From assembly GCF_014202215.1 (NCBI RefSeq), contig NZ_JACHGB010000004.1, positions 347,255 to 411,254 on the forward strand: a DNA stretch of 64,000 nucleotides, read 5' to 3'. Below, one piece after another: positions 30,064 through 38,665 of this stretch. A model generated the notes under the pieces. It saw only the letters and a list, made by a program, of their open reading frames with translations. It searched no databases and was not told the DNA's origin. Position 1 is the first letter of the stretch, and each line of letters opens with the position of its first letter. The DNA is from Quisquiliibacterium transsilvanicum (GTDB lineage: Bacteria; Pseudomonadota; Gammaproteobacteria; Burkholderiales; Burkholderiaceae_E). The position numbers were made by a program, and so were the translations under genes.

Positions 30064-31278
30064 ATGCCGCTCACCGACACTGCAATCCGCAACGCCAAGC
30101 CCGGCCCGAAGCCGATCCGGCTGCGCGACGAGCGCGGGCTGTACCTGGAAGTCGCCCCGAGCGGCGGCAAATGGTGGCGCTTCCGCTACCTGTTCGCGGG
30201 TAAGGAAAAGCTGCTCTCGATGGGCACTTACCCGGATGTCGGACTGGCGAAGGCCCGCGAGCGGCGCGACGAGGCCCGCAAGCTGCTGGCCGACGGGATC
30301 GACCCGAGCCAGCATCGCAAGGCCGCGAGAGCCGCCGGGACCGAGCGCGCGGCGAACAGCTTCGAGGTGGTGGCCCGCGAGTGGTACGCGAAGATGTCTC
30401 CGAGGTGGGCGGCTTCGCACGGGGACAAGGTGATTCGGCGACTTGAACGCGACCTCTTCCCGTGGATCGGCGCGCGTCCCGTGGCCGAAGTGACCGCCCC
30501 GGAACTGCTGACGGTCCTGCGGCGAATCGAGGGGCGGGGGACCGTCGAGACGGCGCACCGAGCGTTGCAGAACTGCGGGCAAGTGTTCCGCTACGCCATC
30601 GCCACCGGCCGCGCCGAGCGCGATCCGTCGGGCGACCTGCGCGGGGCGCTCGCGCCGATGAAACATGAGCACTTCGCAGCGGTGACGGACGCGAAGGCCA
30701 TCGGGCCGCTACTGCGGAAACTCGACGGGCACGCCGGAACGCTCGTCGTCCAAAGCGCAATCCGGCTTGCGCCGCTGCTGTTTGTTCGTCCCGGCGAACT
30801 GCGCACCGCCGAGTGGGCCGACATCGACCTGGACGGGGCCGAATGGCGCTACACCGTGACCAAGACTCGCACCCAGCATATCGTCCCGCTGGCGTCTCAG
30901 GCAGTGGCAGTCCTGCGCGACCTTCACCCGCTGACCGGGCGAGGACGCTACGTTTTCCCCGGTGCACGGGACCATGAGAATCCGATGAGCGACGCGGCGA
31001 TCCGGGCGGCGATGCAACGTCTCGGGGTGCCGAAGGAAGTCATGTCGGTTCATGGGTGGCGAGCGACGGCGCGAACGATCCTTGATGAAGTTCTGGGCGT
31101 GCGGCCGGACCTGATCGAGCATCAGCTTGCCCATGCCGTCAAAGACCCGAACGGGCGCGCGTACAACCGCACGGCGCACTTGCCGCAGCGGCGGGAAATG
31201 ATGCAGCAATGGGCCGACTGGCTGGACCGGCAACGGGCCGGCGCGGAAGTGATCCCGATGCGGGGCAACGTCGCGTGA
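30064..31278 (+). CDS. int: Tyrosine site-specific integrase (P4/DUF4102 type)
   Basis: 404 residues. The N-terminal arm-binding domain starts MPLTDTAIRNAKPGPKPIRL with LYLEVAPSGGKWWRFRY, typical of tRNA-targeting island integrases. In the catalytic domain the Arg lies in FVRPGELRTAEW, followed by VHGWRATARTILDE (H-x-x-R), a late His in IEHQLAHAVKD, and Tyr in GRAYNRTAHLPQRR. All catalytic residues appear present. It starts 190 bp after the tRNA, within the GTTACCC repeat array, which suggests autoregulation. Confidence 0.93.
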   Translation: MPLTDTAIRNAKPGPKPIRLRDERGLYLEVAPSGGKWWRFRYLFAGKEKLLSMGTYPDVGLAKARERRDEARKLLADGIDPSQHRKAARAAGTERAANSFEVVAREWYAKMSPRWAASHGDKVIRRLERDLFPWIGARPVAEVTAPELLTVLRRIEGRGTVETAHRALQNCGQVFRYAIATGRAERDPSGDLRGALAPMKHEHFAAVTDAKAIGPLLRKLDGHAGTLVVQSAIRLAPLLFVRPGELRTAEWADIDLDGAEWRYTVTKTRTQHIVPLASQAVAVLRDLHPLTGRGRYVFPGARDHENPMSDAAIRAAMQRLGVPKEVMSVHGWRATARTILDEVLGVRPDLIEHQLAHAVKDPNGRAYNRTAHLPQRREMMQQWADWLDRQRAGAEVIPMRGNVA

Positions 31279-31395
31279 CCTGAGAGAACCAGAGCTTTGC
31301 CGCGCCTAGCCCGAGGCTGATCCCCGAGGGCGAAAACCGGGTTCCCTTGCCCGGCTGGCGCGGCATCCGATCAAGGGGCGCGAAAGGGCGCGCGA

Positions 31396-32085
31396 ATGGA
31401 ATTCATCCAGTACGACGAACTCGCCAAGCGGGAACGGGAATTGCCCGATTGGATCGTGGCCCAGTACAGGCTGCATCCAATGAATGCCAAGGCGTACCTT
31501 CAACTCGACTACTGGACTCCCGAAGAAGCTGCGGCCCTCGTCTTGGGGTTTCATCCGGTAGCCGTCAAAGAGCACCACGATCCAGCGTACCTGCAAAAGC
31601 TTGCGGAGAACGGTGACGCAATCCGAGCGGAGATGAACCCCGACGACTTCCTCGTCTGGGTCGAGATTAACAACGTACTCAAGCTTGGGGGTTACAGAGG
31701 CGTTCTCATGAACTTCCGACGTCATTGGGAGTACCGAGGGCAAAGGTACATCTCACCGCTGGAGTGGGTGCAGAGAGCGAACGCCCTAGAGGCAAGGCTC
31801 CCGACCACTATTGAGGATTGGTTCAAGAGCATAGAGAGCGGCTCCCGTACCGGCGACACAGGGCAACCATCTCGCCGCGCAGAGACAACGTACTTGAACA
31901 TCATCGGAGGACTAATAGGTCTGATGCTTGGGAAGTCCCCCGGTGGGCAGCCGCTGTCCGTATACGACAGTCAAGCCGCGATCATTGCCGCCCTGCTGGC
32001 GCACCATGAGGGCAAGCCCGGAATGTCGGAGAGAAGCCTGGAACAGAAATTCGCAGCCGCCAAGCGCAGCTTGACCGGAACCTAG
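31396..32085 (+). CDS. Hypothetical island protein
   Basis: 229 residues, not recognised. It has an acidic, tryptophan-rich start (YDELAKRERELPDWIVAQYR), a YWTPEEAAALVLGFHP block that recalls small regions in other phage- or island-encoded proteins, and a helical C-terminus. Base composition is less GC-rich than the backbone. It lies between the integrase and the AlpA-like gene. Confidence 0.6.
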   Translation: MEFIQYDELAKRERELPDWIVAQYRLHPMNAKAYLQLDYWTPEEAAALVLGFHPVAVKEHHDPAYLQKLAENGDAIRAEMNPDDFLVWVEINNVLKLGGYRGVLMNFRRHWEYRGQRYISPLEWVQRANALEARLPTTIEDWFKSIESGSRTGDTGQPSRRAETTYLNIIGGLIGLMLGKSPGGQPLSVYDSQAAIIAALLAHHEGKPGMSERSLEQKFAAAKRSLTGT

Positions 32086-32186
32086 CGCCGCAACTGCGGT
32101 GCAGGCCGCCGCAACTGCGGTGCGTCAACTCAATGGAGAAACGAGGATTGCCCGAACGAGACTAACTCGGACGAGGACACTCCGCG

Positions 32187-32405
32187 ATGCACCAACTACC
32201 CGTCACCGGCTTCCTGCGCCTGCCGTCGATCATCGGCGACGACAAGGCGACCCCGCCAATCCCGGCGCTGATCCCTGTTCGCAAATCGACCTGGTGGGCG
32301 GGCGTGAAGTCCGGCCGCTTCCCCAAGCCGATCAAGCTGGGGCCGCGCGTCACCGCCTGGCGCGTCGAGGACATCCGCGCGCTGATCGACCAGGCCGGGC
32401 AGTAA
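32187..32405 (+). CDS. AlpA-like regulator / excisionase
   Basis: 72 residues. The motif VRKSTWWAGVKSGRFPKPIK followed by AWRVEDIRALID is the helix-turn-helix of AlpA/MerR-like excisionase proteins. Relatives control integrase expression or excision. It sits in the expected place between integrase and replication genes. A strong AAGGGGG ribosome site for the next gene follows its stop. Confidence 0.8.
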   Translation: MHQLPVTGFLRLPSIIGDDKATPPIPALIPVRKSTWWAGVKSGRFPKPIKLGPRVTAWRVEDIRALIDQAGQ

Positions 32406-32414
32406 GGGGGCGAC

Positions 32415-32603
32415 ATGGCGACCCCCGCAAAAGACAAGGGCCGCAGCGGTGGCGACCGCGCGACCCCGAAGGCACTTCCGAACTTTCGGCGTCGTATCGC
32501 GCAGCGCACGCGAGCGGCAATCGAGCGCGCGGCCGTTTGGGGCTTCGTCCCTGTCACCCTGGCGCGGCGGCTCGTCCGTCGGATCGGGGGCGGCGATGCA
32601 TAG
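32415..32603 (+). CDS. Small basic island protein
   Basis: 62 residues, highly basic (NFRRRIAQRTRAAIERAA). It has a good ribosome site right after the AlpA stop and overlaps the next gene by 8 bp. Not recognised; a nucleic-acid-binding role is only a guess from charge. Confidence 0.5.
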   Translation: MATPAKDKGRSGGDRATPKALPNFRRRIAQRTRAAIERAAVWGFVPVTLARRLVRRIGGGDA

Positions 32604-34644
32604 CGAAGCGCAGCGCATCCGCGAAGGCCGCGCGACGGAGAGCCACGCGATGACCGAGATCATCTTCTCCGCTGGCCGCAACAAGGAACACGCCCACGGA
32701 CTCAACGTGGTGCGGCTGCCGTTTCCGGAGTTCGCGCGGCACGTCCTGACCAGCGCGGCGACCCTGACCGCGAAGGACGGTCCGTTCGTCTGTGGCCCGC
32801 TGCGCGATGGCCGGCGCAACGCCGAGGCGGTCCTGCCGGTCGCCTTCGCTGCACTCGACCTGGATCGGGTCCGCGACGAGATCGACATGGGCCGGATTGT
32901 CGAGGCTTCGGAGGCATGGCAAGGCTTCGGCTACACCACGGCGTCACACAAGCCCGAGGCCGGCATCTACAAGATGCGGCTGTTCTTCGCGCTCGACCGT
33001 GAGGTGAGCCGCGACGAGTACCGGCGCCTGTGCCGTGGCATCGCTGCGCGATTGCAGGCGCTGGCCGATGCGCCGGTCGAGATCGACGATGCCTGTTCGA
33101 AGCCCGAGCAGCCGCTCTACACGGCCCGCGCAGGCGCGATGACCTGGCAGTTCGACGGCGAGCTGATGCCGGTGGACGCGGTTCTATCCGAGGTGCATGA
33201 CGGCGAGCCGGTGAGGCAACAGCAGCCGACTGGCAGCGCGGCCGATTGGCTGACGCAACTCCTTGCCGGCGATGACGTACACGGCAACGCAGCGCGGGTA
33301 GTCGGGCGCATGGTCGCGTCCGGGATGGATGACGCGACGATCCGCGCGACGATGACGGTGCTGTCCGAACGCGTCGGTGAGATGCGCGGCACGGCACGGG
33401 CGCAGGCGCTACTCGGATCGGAGCTGACGCGGCTGATCCAGGGGGCGCGCCGCAAGGGCTACGGGACCGCGCAGGAACCTCAGTTCGACGGCGAGGTGGA
33501 TCTTCTCCGCGCCGACCAGGTGAAGGTGGAGCCTATCGCTTGGCAGTGGGACGGCTACCTTGCGGGCGGGAAGCTGCATATCGCTGCGGGCGCACCTGGG
33601 GGCGGCAAGACGACGATTGCCCTGGCGCTGGCAGCGGTCAAGACGACCGGCGGCCGGTGGCCCGATGGCACGCGCGCCAGTGTCGGCAACGTGCTGCTGT
33701 GGTCTGGTGAGGATGATCCGGGAGACACGCTCGTTCCGCGCCTGATGGCGATGGGCGCCGACCTCTCGCGTATCGCGTTCGTGGACGGTGCCAGCGAGAT
33801 CGTGAACGGCATCAAGCGTCGGGTGGCCTTCGATCCAGCGCGGCACCTGGACGCACTGGCGAGCAGCATCGCCGACGCGCCGCCTGCACTGCTGATCGTT
33901 GATCCCATCGTGTCGGCGGTGGCCGGCGACAGTCACAAGAACGCCGAGGTGCGGCGCGGACTACAGCCGCTGGTGGATATGGCACGCCTGCACGGGATCG
34001 CCGTCCTGGGCATCACCCACTTCTCGAAGGGCACTCAGGGCCGCGACCCCACCGAACGCGTCACCGGCTCGCTGGCGTTTGGTGCGCTGGCCCGCATCGT
34101 GTTCGTCGCCAGCAAGACCCGCGAGGGTGGCCGCGTGTTCATGAAGTCGAAGGCCAACATCACCACCGACGAAGGCGGCTTCGAGTACGACGTCGAGCAG
34201 GTGGAGGTTCCGGGGCTGCCTGGCGTGTTCGCCAGCCGGATCGTTTGGGGCGCGATGGTCCAGGGTAACGCCCGCGAGGTGCTGGCCGACGCGGAGGCCG
34301 AGCCGACGCAGGGCGAGGCGCCGGAGCCGACCGCAACGCATGAGGCGACGGAGGCATTGCGCGAGGTACTGACTCCCGGCGAGACGGTCGGGCGCGATGT
34401 CATCACCACCATGAAGGCCGCCGGGTTCACCGAAAAAGTTGTTCGGCTGGCCCGCGAGCAACTCGGCGTGACGATCCGCCGCGACGGATTCGGCAAGGAC
34501 ATGAAGTCACTGTGGGCGCTGCCTGACGCCCATTCGTGCCCTGACAGCCCATTCATGCCCTCGTTTTCAAACTCGGAAACCGGGGCACGAATGGAAGGCG
34601 AGGGCACGAATGGAGCCGACTGCACCAGCGCGGAGGTGTTCTAG
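32596..34644 (+). CDS. RepA-like AAA/RecA-fold ATPase (primase-helicase type)
   Basis: About 682 residues. The N-terminal third has features of phage/island primase-like proteins (YTTASHKPEAGIYKMRLFFA). The ATPase domain has Walker A GAPGGGKTTIALALA, Walker B PALLIVDPIV and GITHFSKGTQGRDPTERVTG, as in the RepA/AAA_25 family. It probably unwinds DNA for island replication. ATG 32596 overlaps the previous gene; ATG 32650 with a GGAGAG site is a strong alternative. The C-terminus is acidic, then Ser-rich. Confidence 0.8.
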   Translation: MHSEAQRIREGRATESHAMTEIIFSAGRNKEHAHGLNVVRLPFPEFARHVLTSAATLTAKDGPFVCGPLRDGRRNAEAVLPVAFAALDLDRVRDEIDMGRIVEASEAWQGFGYTTASHKPEAGIYKMRLFFALDREVSRDEYRRLCRGIAARLQALADAPVEIDDACSKPEQPLYTARAGAMTWQFDGELMPVDAVLSEVHDGEPVRQQQPTGSAADWLTQLLAGDDVHGNAARVVGRMVASGMDDATIRATMTVLSERVGEMRGTARAQALLGSELTRLIQGARRKGYGTAQEPQFDGEVDLLRADQVKVEPIAWQWDGYLAGGKLHIAAGAPGGGKTTIALALAAVKTTGGRWPDGTRASVGNVLLWSGEDDPGDTLVPRLMAMGADLSRIAFVDGASEIVNGIKRRVAFDPARHLDALASSIADAPPALLIVDPIVSAVAGDSHKNAEVRRGLQPLVDMARLHGIAVLGITHFSKGTQGRDPTERVTGSLAFGALARIVFVASKTREGGRVFMKSKANITTDEGGFEYDVEQVEVPGLPGVFASRIVWGAMVQGNAREVLADAEAEPTQGEAPEPTATHEATEALREVLTPGETVGRDVITTMKAAGFTEKVVRLAREQLGVTIRRDGFGKDMKSLWALPDAHSCPDSPFMPSFSNSETGARMEGEGTNGADCTSAEVF

Positions 34645-34961
34645 TGAACGCTCACCAGGTTCTTGACCGGCTTCGCACTGCCGGCGTCACCGTGATTGCA
34701 GAGGCCGGGGCGCTGGTGGCGTCGCCATCGTGGGCACTGACCGACGAGTTGCGCGCGCTGATCCGACAGCACAAGACCGCCATCCTCGACTTGATCGCGC
34801 TGCCGCAGGGGGTGGAGCGGCGCCTAGTTCAGATGGTCGCTGCCGGCGCAATCGACGTTGATGACGCGCAGCTCGTGCGGGCCAGGTACTACGCGTTCCC
34901 GGCCGACTGGGATTTCCTCCTAGACCTCTGTACGCAGGCGCGGCGGGAGGCGAAGGCATGA
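34644..34961 (+). CDS. TubC docking-domain-like small protein
   Basis: 105 residues from GTG 34644, which overlaps the ATPase stop and has a GGAGG site. The first 50 residues (MNAHQVLDRLRTAGVTVIAE ... LIRQHKTAILDLI) resemble the TubC N-terminal docking fold that occurs as a stand-alone domain in island and phage genes. Role unknown; coupling to the replication ATPase suggests a partner protein. Confidence 0.55.
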   Translation: MNAHQVLDRLRTAGVTVIAEAGALVASPSWALTDELRALIRQHKTAILDLIALPQGVERRLVQMVAAGAIDVDDAQLVRARYYAFPADWDFLLDLCTQARREAKA

Positions 34962-35078
34962 CCCTGCCCGCCTGCGGTGCGCCAGGGGGAGGGGGGTCGA
35001 AGTCTCGTGTGCCCTGTCGAGTCGAAACCGCGTTCCAACCCACGCAGAGAATTTTTCGTCCCACGGAAGGAAATCAAA

Positions 35079-35654
35079 ATGACCAAGCGCAAGACGCCGC
35101 CGCAGGCTGAGCCGACCGCATCGCGCACCCTGCACCATGTCGCCAAGCCTGGAGAAACCCGCCAGCAACTGATTGCGAAGGTCGCGGCAGCGGGGATGCT
35201 CGAAAACGCCGCGACGGTGCAGGCATTCGGCAAGGGCACGATGGGCGAAATCGGCATCACCGAGGCAGTCCACGCCCTGCGCGAGCGCGCCGATGCGGTG
35301 AGCAAGGGTGACCTGAGCGGGGCCGAAGCAATGCTGGTGGCGCAAGCGTCGAGCTTGAATGCGATCTTCGCCGAGATGGCCCGCCGGGCAGCGGCGAACA
35401 TGGGCGAATACCTGAGCGCGACCGAGACCTATCTTCGGCTCGCGCTGAAGGCGCAGGCGCAGTGCCGGGCGACACTGGAAACGCTGGCGACGATCCAGGC
35501 CGGGCCGGTAGTCATCGCGCGGCAAGCGAACATCGCCCACGGGCCGCAGCAAGTGAACAATGGGGTTTCGAGCACAGTGCGCGCGGACGCGCGCGCGGGA
35601 AACTCCGAGCCACTGAAAAACGAACTAATGGAAGTGACCGATGGAGAGGATTAA
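35079..35654 (+). CDS. Hypothetical island protein, alanine-rich
   Basis: 191 residues, not recognised. It is alanine-rich and helical (FAEMARRAAANMGEYLSATE), ending with GPQQVNNGVSS. ATG 35079 has a GGAAGGA site. The style matches small proteins in tRNA-borne islands. Nothing ties it to a function. Confidence 0.55.
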   Translation: MTKRKTPPQAEPTASRTLHHVAKPGETRQQLIAKVAAAGMLENAATVQAFGKGTMGEIGITEAVHALRERADAVSKGDLSGAEAMLVAQASSLNAIFAEMARRAAANMGEYLSATETYLRLALKAQAQCRATLETLATIQAGPVVIARQANIAHGPQQVNNGVSSTVRADARAGNSEPLKNELMEVTDGED

Positions 35655-35665
35655 GACACCGAGAA

Positions 35666-36469
35666 TTATTGCGCCCTAGCCCGTAAAGACAATCCCAATC
35701 CGAATAAAGCAAGCCCAAACAGAGCGACAGTACTTGGCTCTGGAATTCTTACTTGAATGCGTCCGCCAACCCCGTATCCGTACGCGGCAGGGTAATTCAT
35801 TCCACAGTGCCACGCACCCGGGCACTCAGAAGAATCAACAACAAGATCGAGCGGGCCAATCGCGAAGACTATCGCCCCAAAACGATCACCGTAGATATCA
35901 ACAGGAAGGCTGTCGCTAAGATCCATCACGCCACCGTATAGCCCATTTACCTTTTTACTGTTCCCTGCGAAATCAAACCCCCATATATCCGAGTACGTCC
36001 CATCGAACTGCAAGAGTTCTTCTTCATTACACCCATTCTCGCCTACACGATCGTAAGCAAAATAGCAGCCACTTCGAATTCCTCCGAACACGTTCGGATT
36101 CCACGTATTCGTCTCTTCCTCGTATCCACTTCCAAGCTCTTGAGGGCTGTTCTGATCCCAGACAGCATCGCCCAAACGAATGTAAACGTCTTTGACCTTA
36201 CCGGGTGCCCCAGCACGCGTTTCCTGTCGCTCAAAGACCGCGTCATCGACAAGCATGCTTCCGTAGTATTTGTCCCCCACTCGAGCAACACCAGGCAGAT
36301 CCGTAACCGCCTGAGGAAGCCCCTCGTAATCAACCGCATCAATGTGGAAGATAATCTGCGCTCTCACATATGCGGCGTGCGCTGGGGTGCTTGACAGAAG
36401 TAGAACGACGGCACCGAAGGTCGCATATCCCAGGGCGACACGAGCGCGACGAAGCAGAAACGCAACCAT
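35666..36469 (-). CDS. PEP-CTERM sorting-domain exported protein (island cargo)
   Basis: 267 residues. A signal peptide precedes the AHAAYVRAQIIFHIDAV start. The C-terminus is a complete PEP-CTERM tag: IPEPSTVALFGLALFGLG then an arginine-containing end (SLRARAQ). Such proteins are processed by an exosortase and sent to the surface or matrix. Base composition is clearly lower in GC than its surroundings, and it runs opposite to its neighbours, so it looks like recent cargo. No exosortase is in view. Confidence 0.8.
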   Translation of the reverse strand: MVAFLLRRARVALGYATFGAVVLLLSSTPAHAAYVRAQIIFHIDAVDYEGLPQAVTDLPGVARVGDKYYGSMLVDDAVFERQETRAGAPGKVKDVYIRLGDAVWDQNSPQELGSGYEEETNTWNPNVFGGIRSGCYFAYDRVGENGCNEEELLQFDGTYSDIWGFDFAGNSKKVNGLYGGVMDLSDSLPVDIYGDRFGAIVFAIGPLDLVVDSSECPGAWHCGMNYPAAYGYGVGGRIQVRIPEPSTVALFGLALFGLGLSLRARAQ

Positions 36470-36660
36470 AATTTATGCCCTTAGAATCCTTGACACCATG
36501 GAGAGACAACCGCGATTCCTTCAGATGAAAAGCGACCTTTCATTCGTTGAAGTCCAAAGCATGATCTATGCCATGCCTACAGATCAGGTAGTTACGCCGA
36601 CGACAGGCGGAATGTGTAAATTGCCCCGACAGTTTTGTGCGGCACCTTCGGGGTAGAAGC

Positions 36661-36912
36661 ATGGTGAACGGCTGGACACCAGAACGGCGGGCACGGCAGG
36701 CGGCAGCGATCCGACGACGGAAGCCGTGGGAGCAATCCACCGGTCCCCGCAGCGAGGCCGGCAAGGTTCGATCCAGCCGCAACGCGGACAAGGGCGGGCA
36801 GTGGCGCAAGCTGCGCGAACTATCGCGCGCGGTGAACGCCCTACTTCGGCGGGAGCGCGAGCGGCTCGCCGAGGTTCGGACCATCGCGAACACCGACAAG
36901 CCGCCACGATGA
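36661..36912 (+). CDS. Small basic island protein
   Basis: 83 residues, not recognised. It is rich in arginine (MVNGWTPERRARQAAAIRRR) and may be a DNA-binding or phage-type protein. Its stop overlaps the next gene. The preceding 190 bp holds only a weak 52-codon frame (36498-36656) with no good ribosome site. Confidence 0.5.
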   Translation: MVNGWTPERRARQAAAIRRRKPWEQSTGPRSEAGKVRSSRNADKGGQWRKLRELSRAVNALLRRERERLAEVRTIANTDKPPR

Positions 36913-37181
36913 CGGGCGCAGCCGCCGCGAATGTTCGGCGAATGTTCGAGCTGGGGCGTAGGTTCTTCCCGAACATTCCGGGGAGGGCAATTGGCACCCT
37001 GGCTGCGCGGCAATGGCAGCTCTGCGGGTTTCTTGACGCCGAGGTTGACAGGACGTTGCTTCAACGCGACGGCGTGACGCGGGGCAGCCGGCCAGCGGGA
37101 GGGGTAACTTTCGGGGTAACCCGGCGAATCAAGGAAGCGAAGAACAAGCATTGGCGCGGCTTGCGGAGGACTGTTTGGTAG
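36909..37181 (+). CDS. Last gene of island A, hypothetical
   Basis: 90 residues from ATG 36909, which overlaps the previous stop by 4 bp. Not recognised. It includes GVTFGVTRRIKEAKNKHW near the end, and the coding region itself contains the two GGGGTAAC motifs at 37101 and 37113. It stops 1 bp before the att-like site. Probably a small island protein, or its DNA serves mainly as integrase arm sites. Confidence 0.45.
   Translation: MTGAAAANVRRMFELGRRFFPNIPGRAIGTLAARQWQLCGFLDAEVDRTLLQRDGVTRGSRPAGGVTFGVTRRIKEAKNKHWRGLRRTVW
37101..37120. repeat. Right-end GGGGTAAC motifs of island A
   Basis: Two direct GGGGTAAC copies, 12 bp apart, about 65-80 bp inside the right att-like site. They match the motif clustered ahead of the integrase and support a shared integrase-binding role. 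Confidence 0.6.
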
Positions 37182-37182
37182 A

Positions 37183-37199
37183 CCTCCGCCCACCATACA
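37183..37199 (+). other. attR-like site, right end of island A
   Basis: CCTCCGCCCACCATACA matches the tRNA-Ala 3' region at 29860 with two single-base gaps. It is followed directly by a terminator hairpin that is probably the tRNA's original one. This marks the right boundary of the 7.3-kb island A. Confidence 0.65.
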
Positions 37200-37282
37200 C
37201 AAGGGCTCGGATGATCTCCGGGCCCTTTTTTTCGCCTGCGATCTCCGCGCCACGTGGGGTTCCGGCCGTCTGTGCTGCGGGT
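37191..37282 (+). repeat. Att-terminator direct repeat, copy 1
   Basis: About 92 bp that recurs at 46561-46652 with only about three mismatches, including the whole hairpin and T-run. The following non-coding DNA is much less alike. Confidence 0.8.
37203..37232 (+). terminator. Rho-independent terminator at att copy 1
   Basis: Stem GGGCTCGG / CCGGGCCC (one G-T pair), loop ATGATCT, then seven T. It is identical to the hairpin at 46573. It was probably the original terminator of tRNA-Ala before island A inserted. Confidence 0.85.
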
Positions 37283-37413
37283 GCGGGCTCGACAGGATCC
37301 TCGACTTACGCACGGCGGTTCACCGTCAACCACGGCGACCGATCGAGGATCGAACAGTCCCAGCAGCGGGCACGTACTGGCGTAATGGAAACATTTACGT
37401 CACCATTTGGCCC

Positions 37414-37596
37414 GTGACCTACCAGATCAGGGAACTGCTGCTGGCCAATGGCGACAGCCCTTTCGGTGAGTGGTTCGGCTCGCTGGAAGCTGTGGCCGCT
37501 GCCAAGGTGCGAGTGGCCGTGAGCCGCATGGAGCAGGGCAACCTGTCCAACGTCGAGTGGTTCCGTGGCATCGGCGCCCAGAAAGGAGCGAAGTGA
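37414..37596 (+). pseudogene. HigB-like toxin, truncated copy
   Basis: 60 residues from GTG 37414. It matches the first 54 residues of the intact toxin at 46869 closely, then jumps from FRGIG to AQKGAK. About 50 residues including the RelE-fold core (the region equivalent to GLRIYLAKDG) are missing. The deletion ends share a GGCATC-type sequence. The toxin is almost surely inactive, while its antitoxin next door is intact. Confidence 0.8.
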
Positions 37597-37597
37597 C

Positions 37598-37918
37598 ATG
37601 GCACTGACCCGTAACTTCAAAGAGACCGTGGCCGCGCGCGTGCAGAGCGATCCGGCCTTCGCGCAAGCCCTGCTGGACGAAGCCATCACCCTGTTCGTCA
37701 ACGGCGAGCCGGAGTCCGCCAAGCTGATCCTGCGCGATCTCGTCAACGCCACCGTGGGCTTCGAGGCGCTGGCCGACGAGATCCACAAGCCGGCCAAGAG
37801 CCTGCACCGGATGTTGTCGAAGTCGGGCAACCCGACGATGACCAACGCGTCCGCGATCTTCGCCGCCATCAAGCGCGCGCTGAAGGTCGAGGTACGCGCC
37901 CAGGTCGTGATGGCCTGA
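37598..37918 (+). CDS. HigA-like antitoxin, copy 1 (orphaned)
   Basis: 106 residues. A helix-turn-helix of the HI1420 type: IHKPAKSLHRMLSKSGNPT then ASAIFAAIKRAL. About 89% identical by eye to the copy at 47210. ATG 37598 has an AAAGGAG site. Its toxin partner is deleted, so it may act only as a regulator or as protection against related toxins, including the second module. Confidence 0.8.
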   Translation: MALTRNFKETVAARVQSDPAFAQALLDEAITLFVNGEPESAKLILRDLVNATVGFEALADEIHKPAKSLHRMLSKSGNPTMTNASAIFAAIKRALKVEVRAQVVMA

Positions 37919-37933
37919 GCCGAGTTCAGGGCA

Positions 37934-38365
37934 TCACTCGTCGAACCGCGCGAGGATCTGCCGCTGCGCCGCCCAGTCGGTCGGCAGCGGATTCCTCTGG
38001 AACCACAGCAGGCTCATGCAGCGGGGCTGCTTACCCGCCAGGATCGCTTGGATGATCGCCGGCTCAAGCAGCGTGAGCCGCAGCAGCTCGCTCACCGTGG
38101 AGTGGTGCAGACCTTTGCGCCGGGCGACCTCGCTGCCCCGGTCCACCACGCCCTCCTCGAGAAGGTGCTGGCAGTAGAACGCCCGCGTCAACGCCACCAG
38201 CAGGGGCTGGTCGAGCTGCGTGCTGACCTCGCCAGCAGCCTCGACCTGGCCATCGGGCCGCACCATGACCTTGCTGGCGCCGCGCCTGCGGAACTTCAAC
38301 GGGATGAACGGGGACAGCCTGTTCCACCCGCCCCAGGTCGCCGACGTGGCTCCAGTGGACGGCAT
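37934..38365 (-). pseudogene. Recombinase-associated protein, 5'-truncated copy
   Basis: About 143 codons. From residue 17 onward it matches the intact gene at 47533 (FIPLK, DGQVE, LDQPLLVALTRAFY, QPRCMSLLWFQRNPLPTDW). The first residues differ, and alignment with copy 2 stops near 38315-38320, so the true N-terminus and the recombinase gene that should precede it have been lost. Relatives sit just downstream of large serine recombinases; function unknown. Confidence 0.65.
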
Positions 38366-38516
38366 CGCGCATTCGGGTCTCCGGGTTGCTCGCGATGCGC
38401 TGATTCACGCGCTGTTTCGCCGCGAAGCCAGGCTCGGGAGCGCAGCCTTCCACGGATAGACTCTCATCCGGTTCAATCCACTTGAGGCGCTTCCAGTTGG
38501 CAAGCGCGGACGCCAT
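38330..38516 (-). pseudogene. Remnant reading frame of unknown origin
   Basis: A frame starting MASALANWKRLKWIEPDES and running to about DAVHWSHVGDLG is open in a different frame from the truncated gene it abuts. It looks like the start of a lost gene but I do not recognise the family. It fills the gap between the HigBA-like module and the Wadjet operon. Confidence 0.3.
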
Positions 38517-38665
38517 GACCACTGAATCGTGGGTTTCCAGCGAGCACCGCGGGCTGCCTGCGCACCGCGTCGGCCGACCGTGGAAGTTCGGGCTGTCATA
38601 AGTGGACGACTGGGTGCGCGCCGGGGCGCGGACGAAGAGAACTACGAACGTTCAGGAAGACCGAC

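Noticed and set aside
36498-36656. 52-codon frame between the PEP-CTERM gene and the next gene
   Set aside because: No ribosome site, no homology recognised and mixed composition; left out as a gene.
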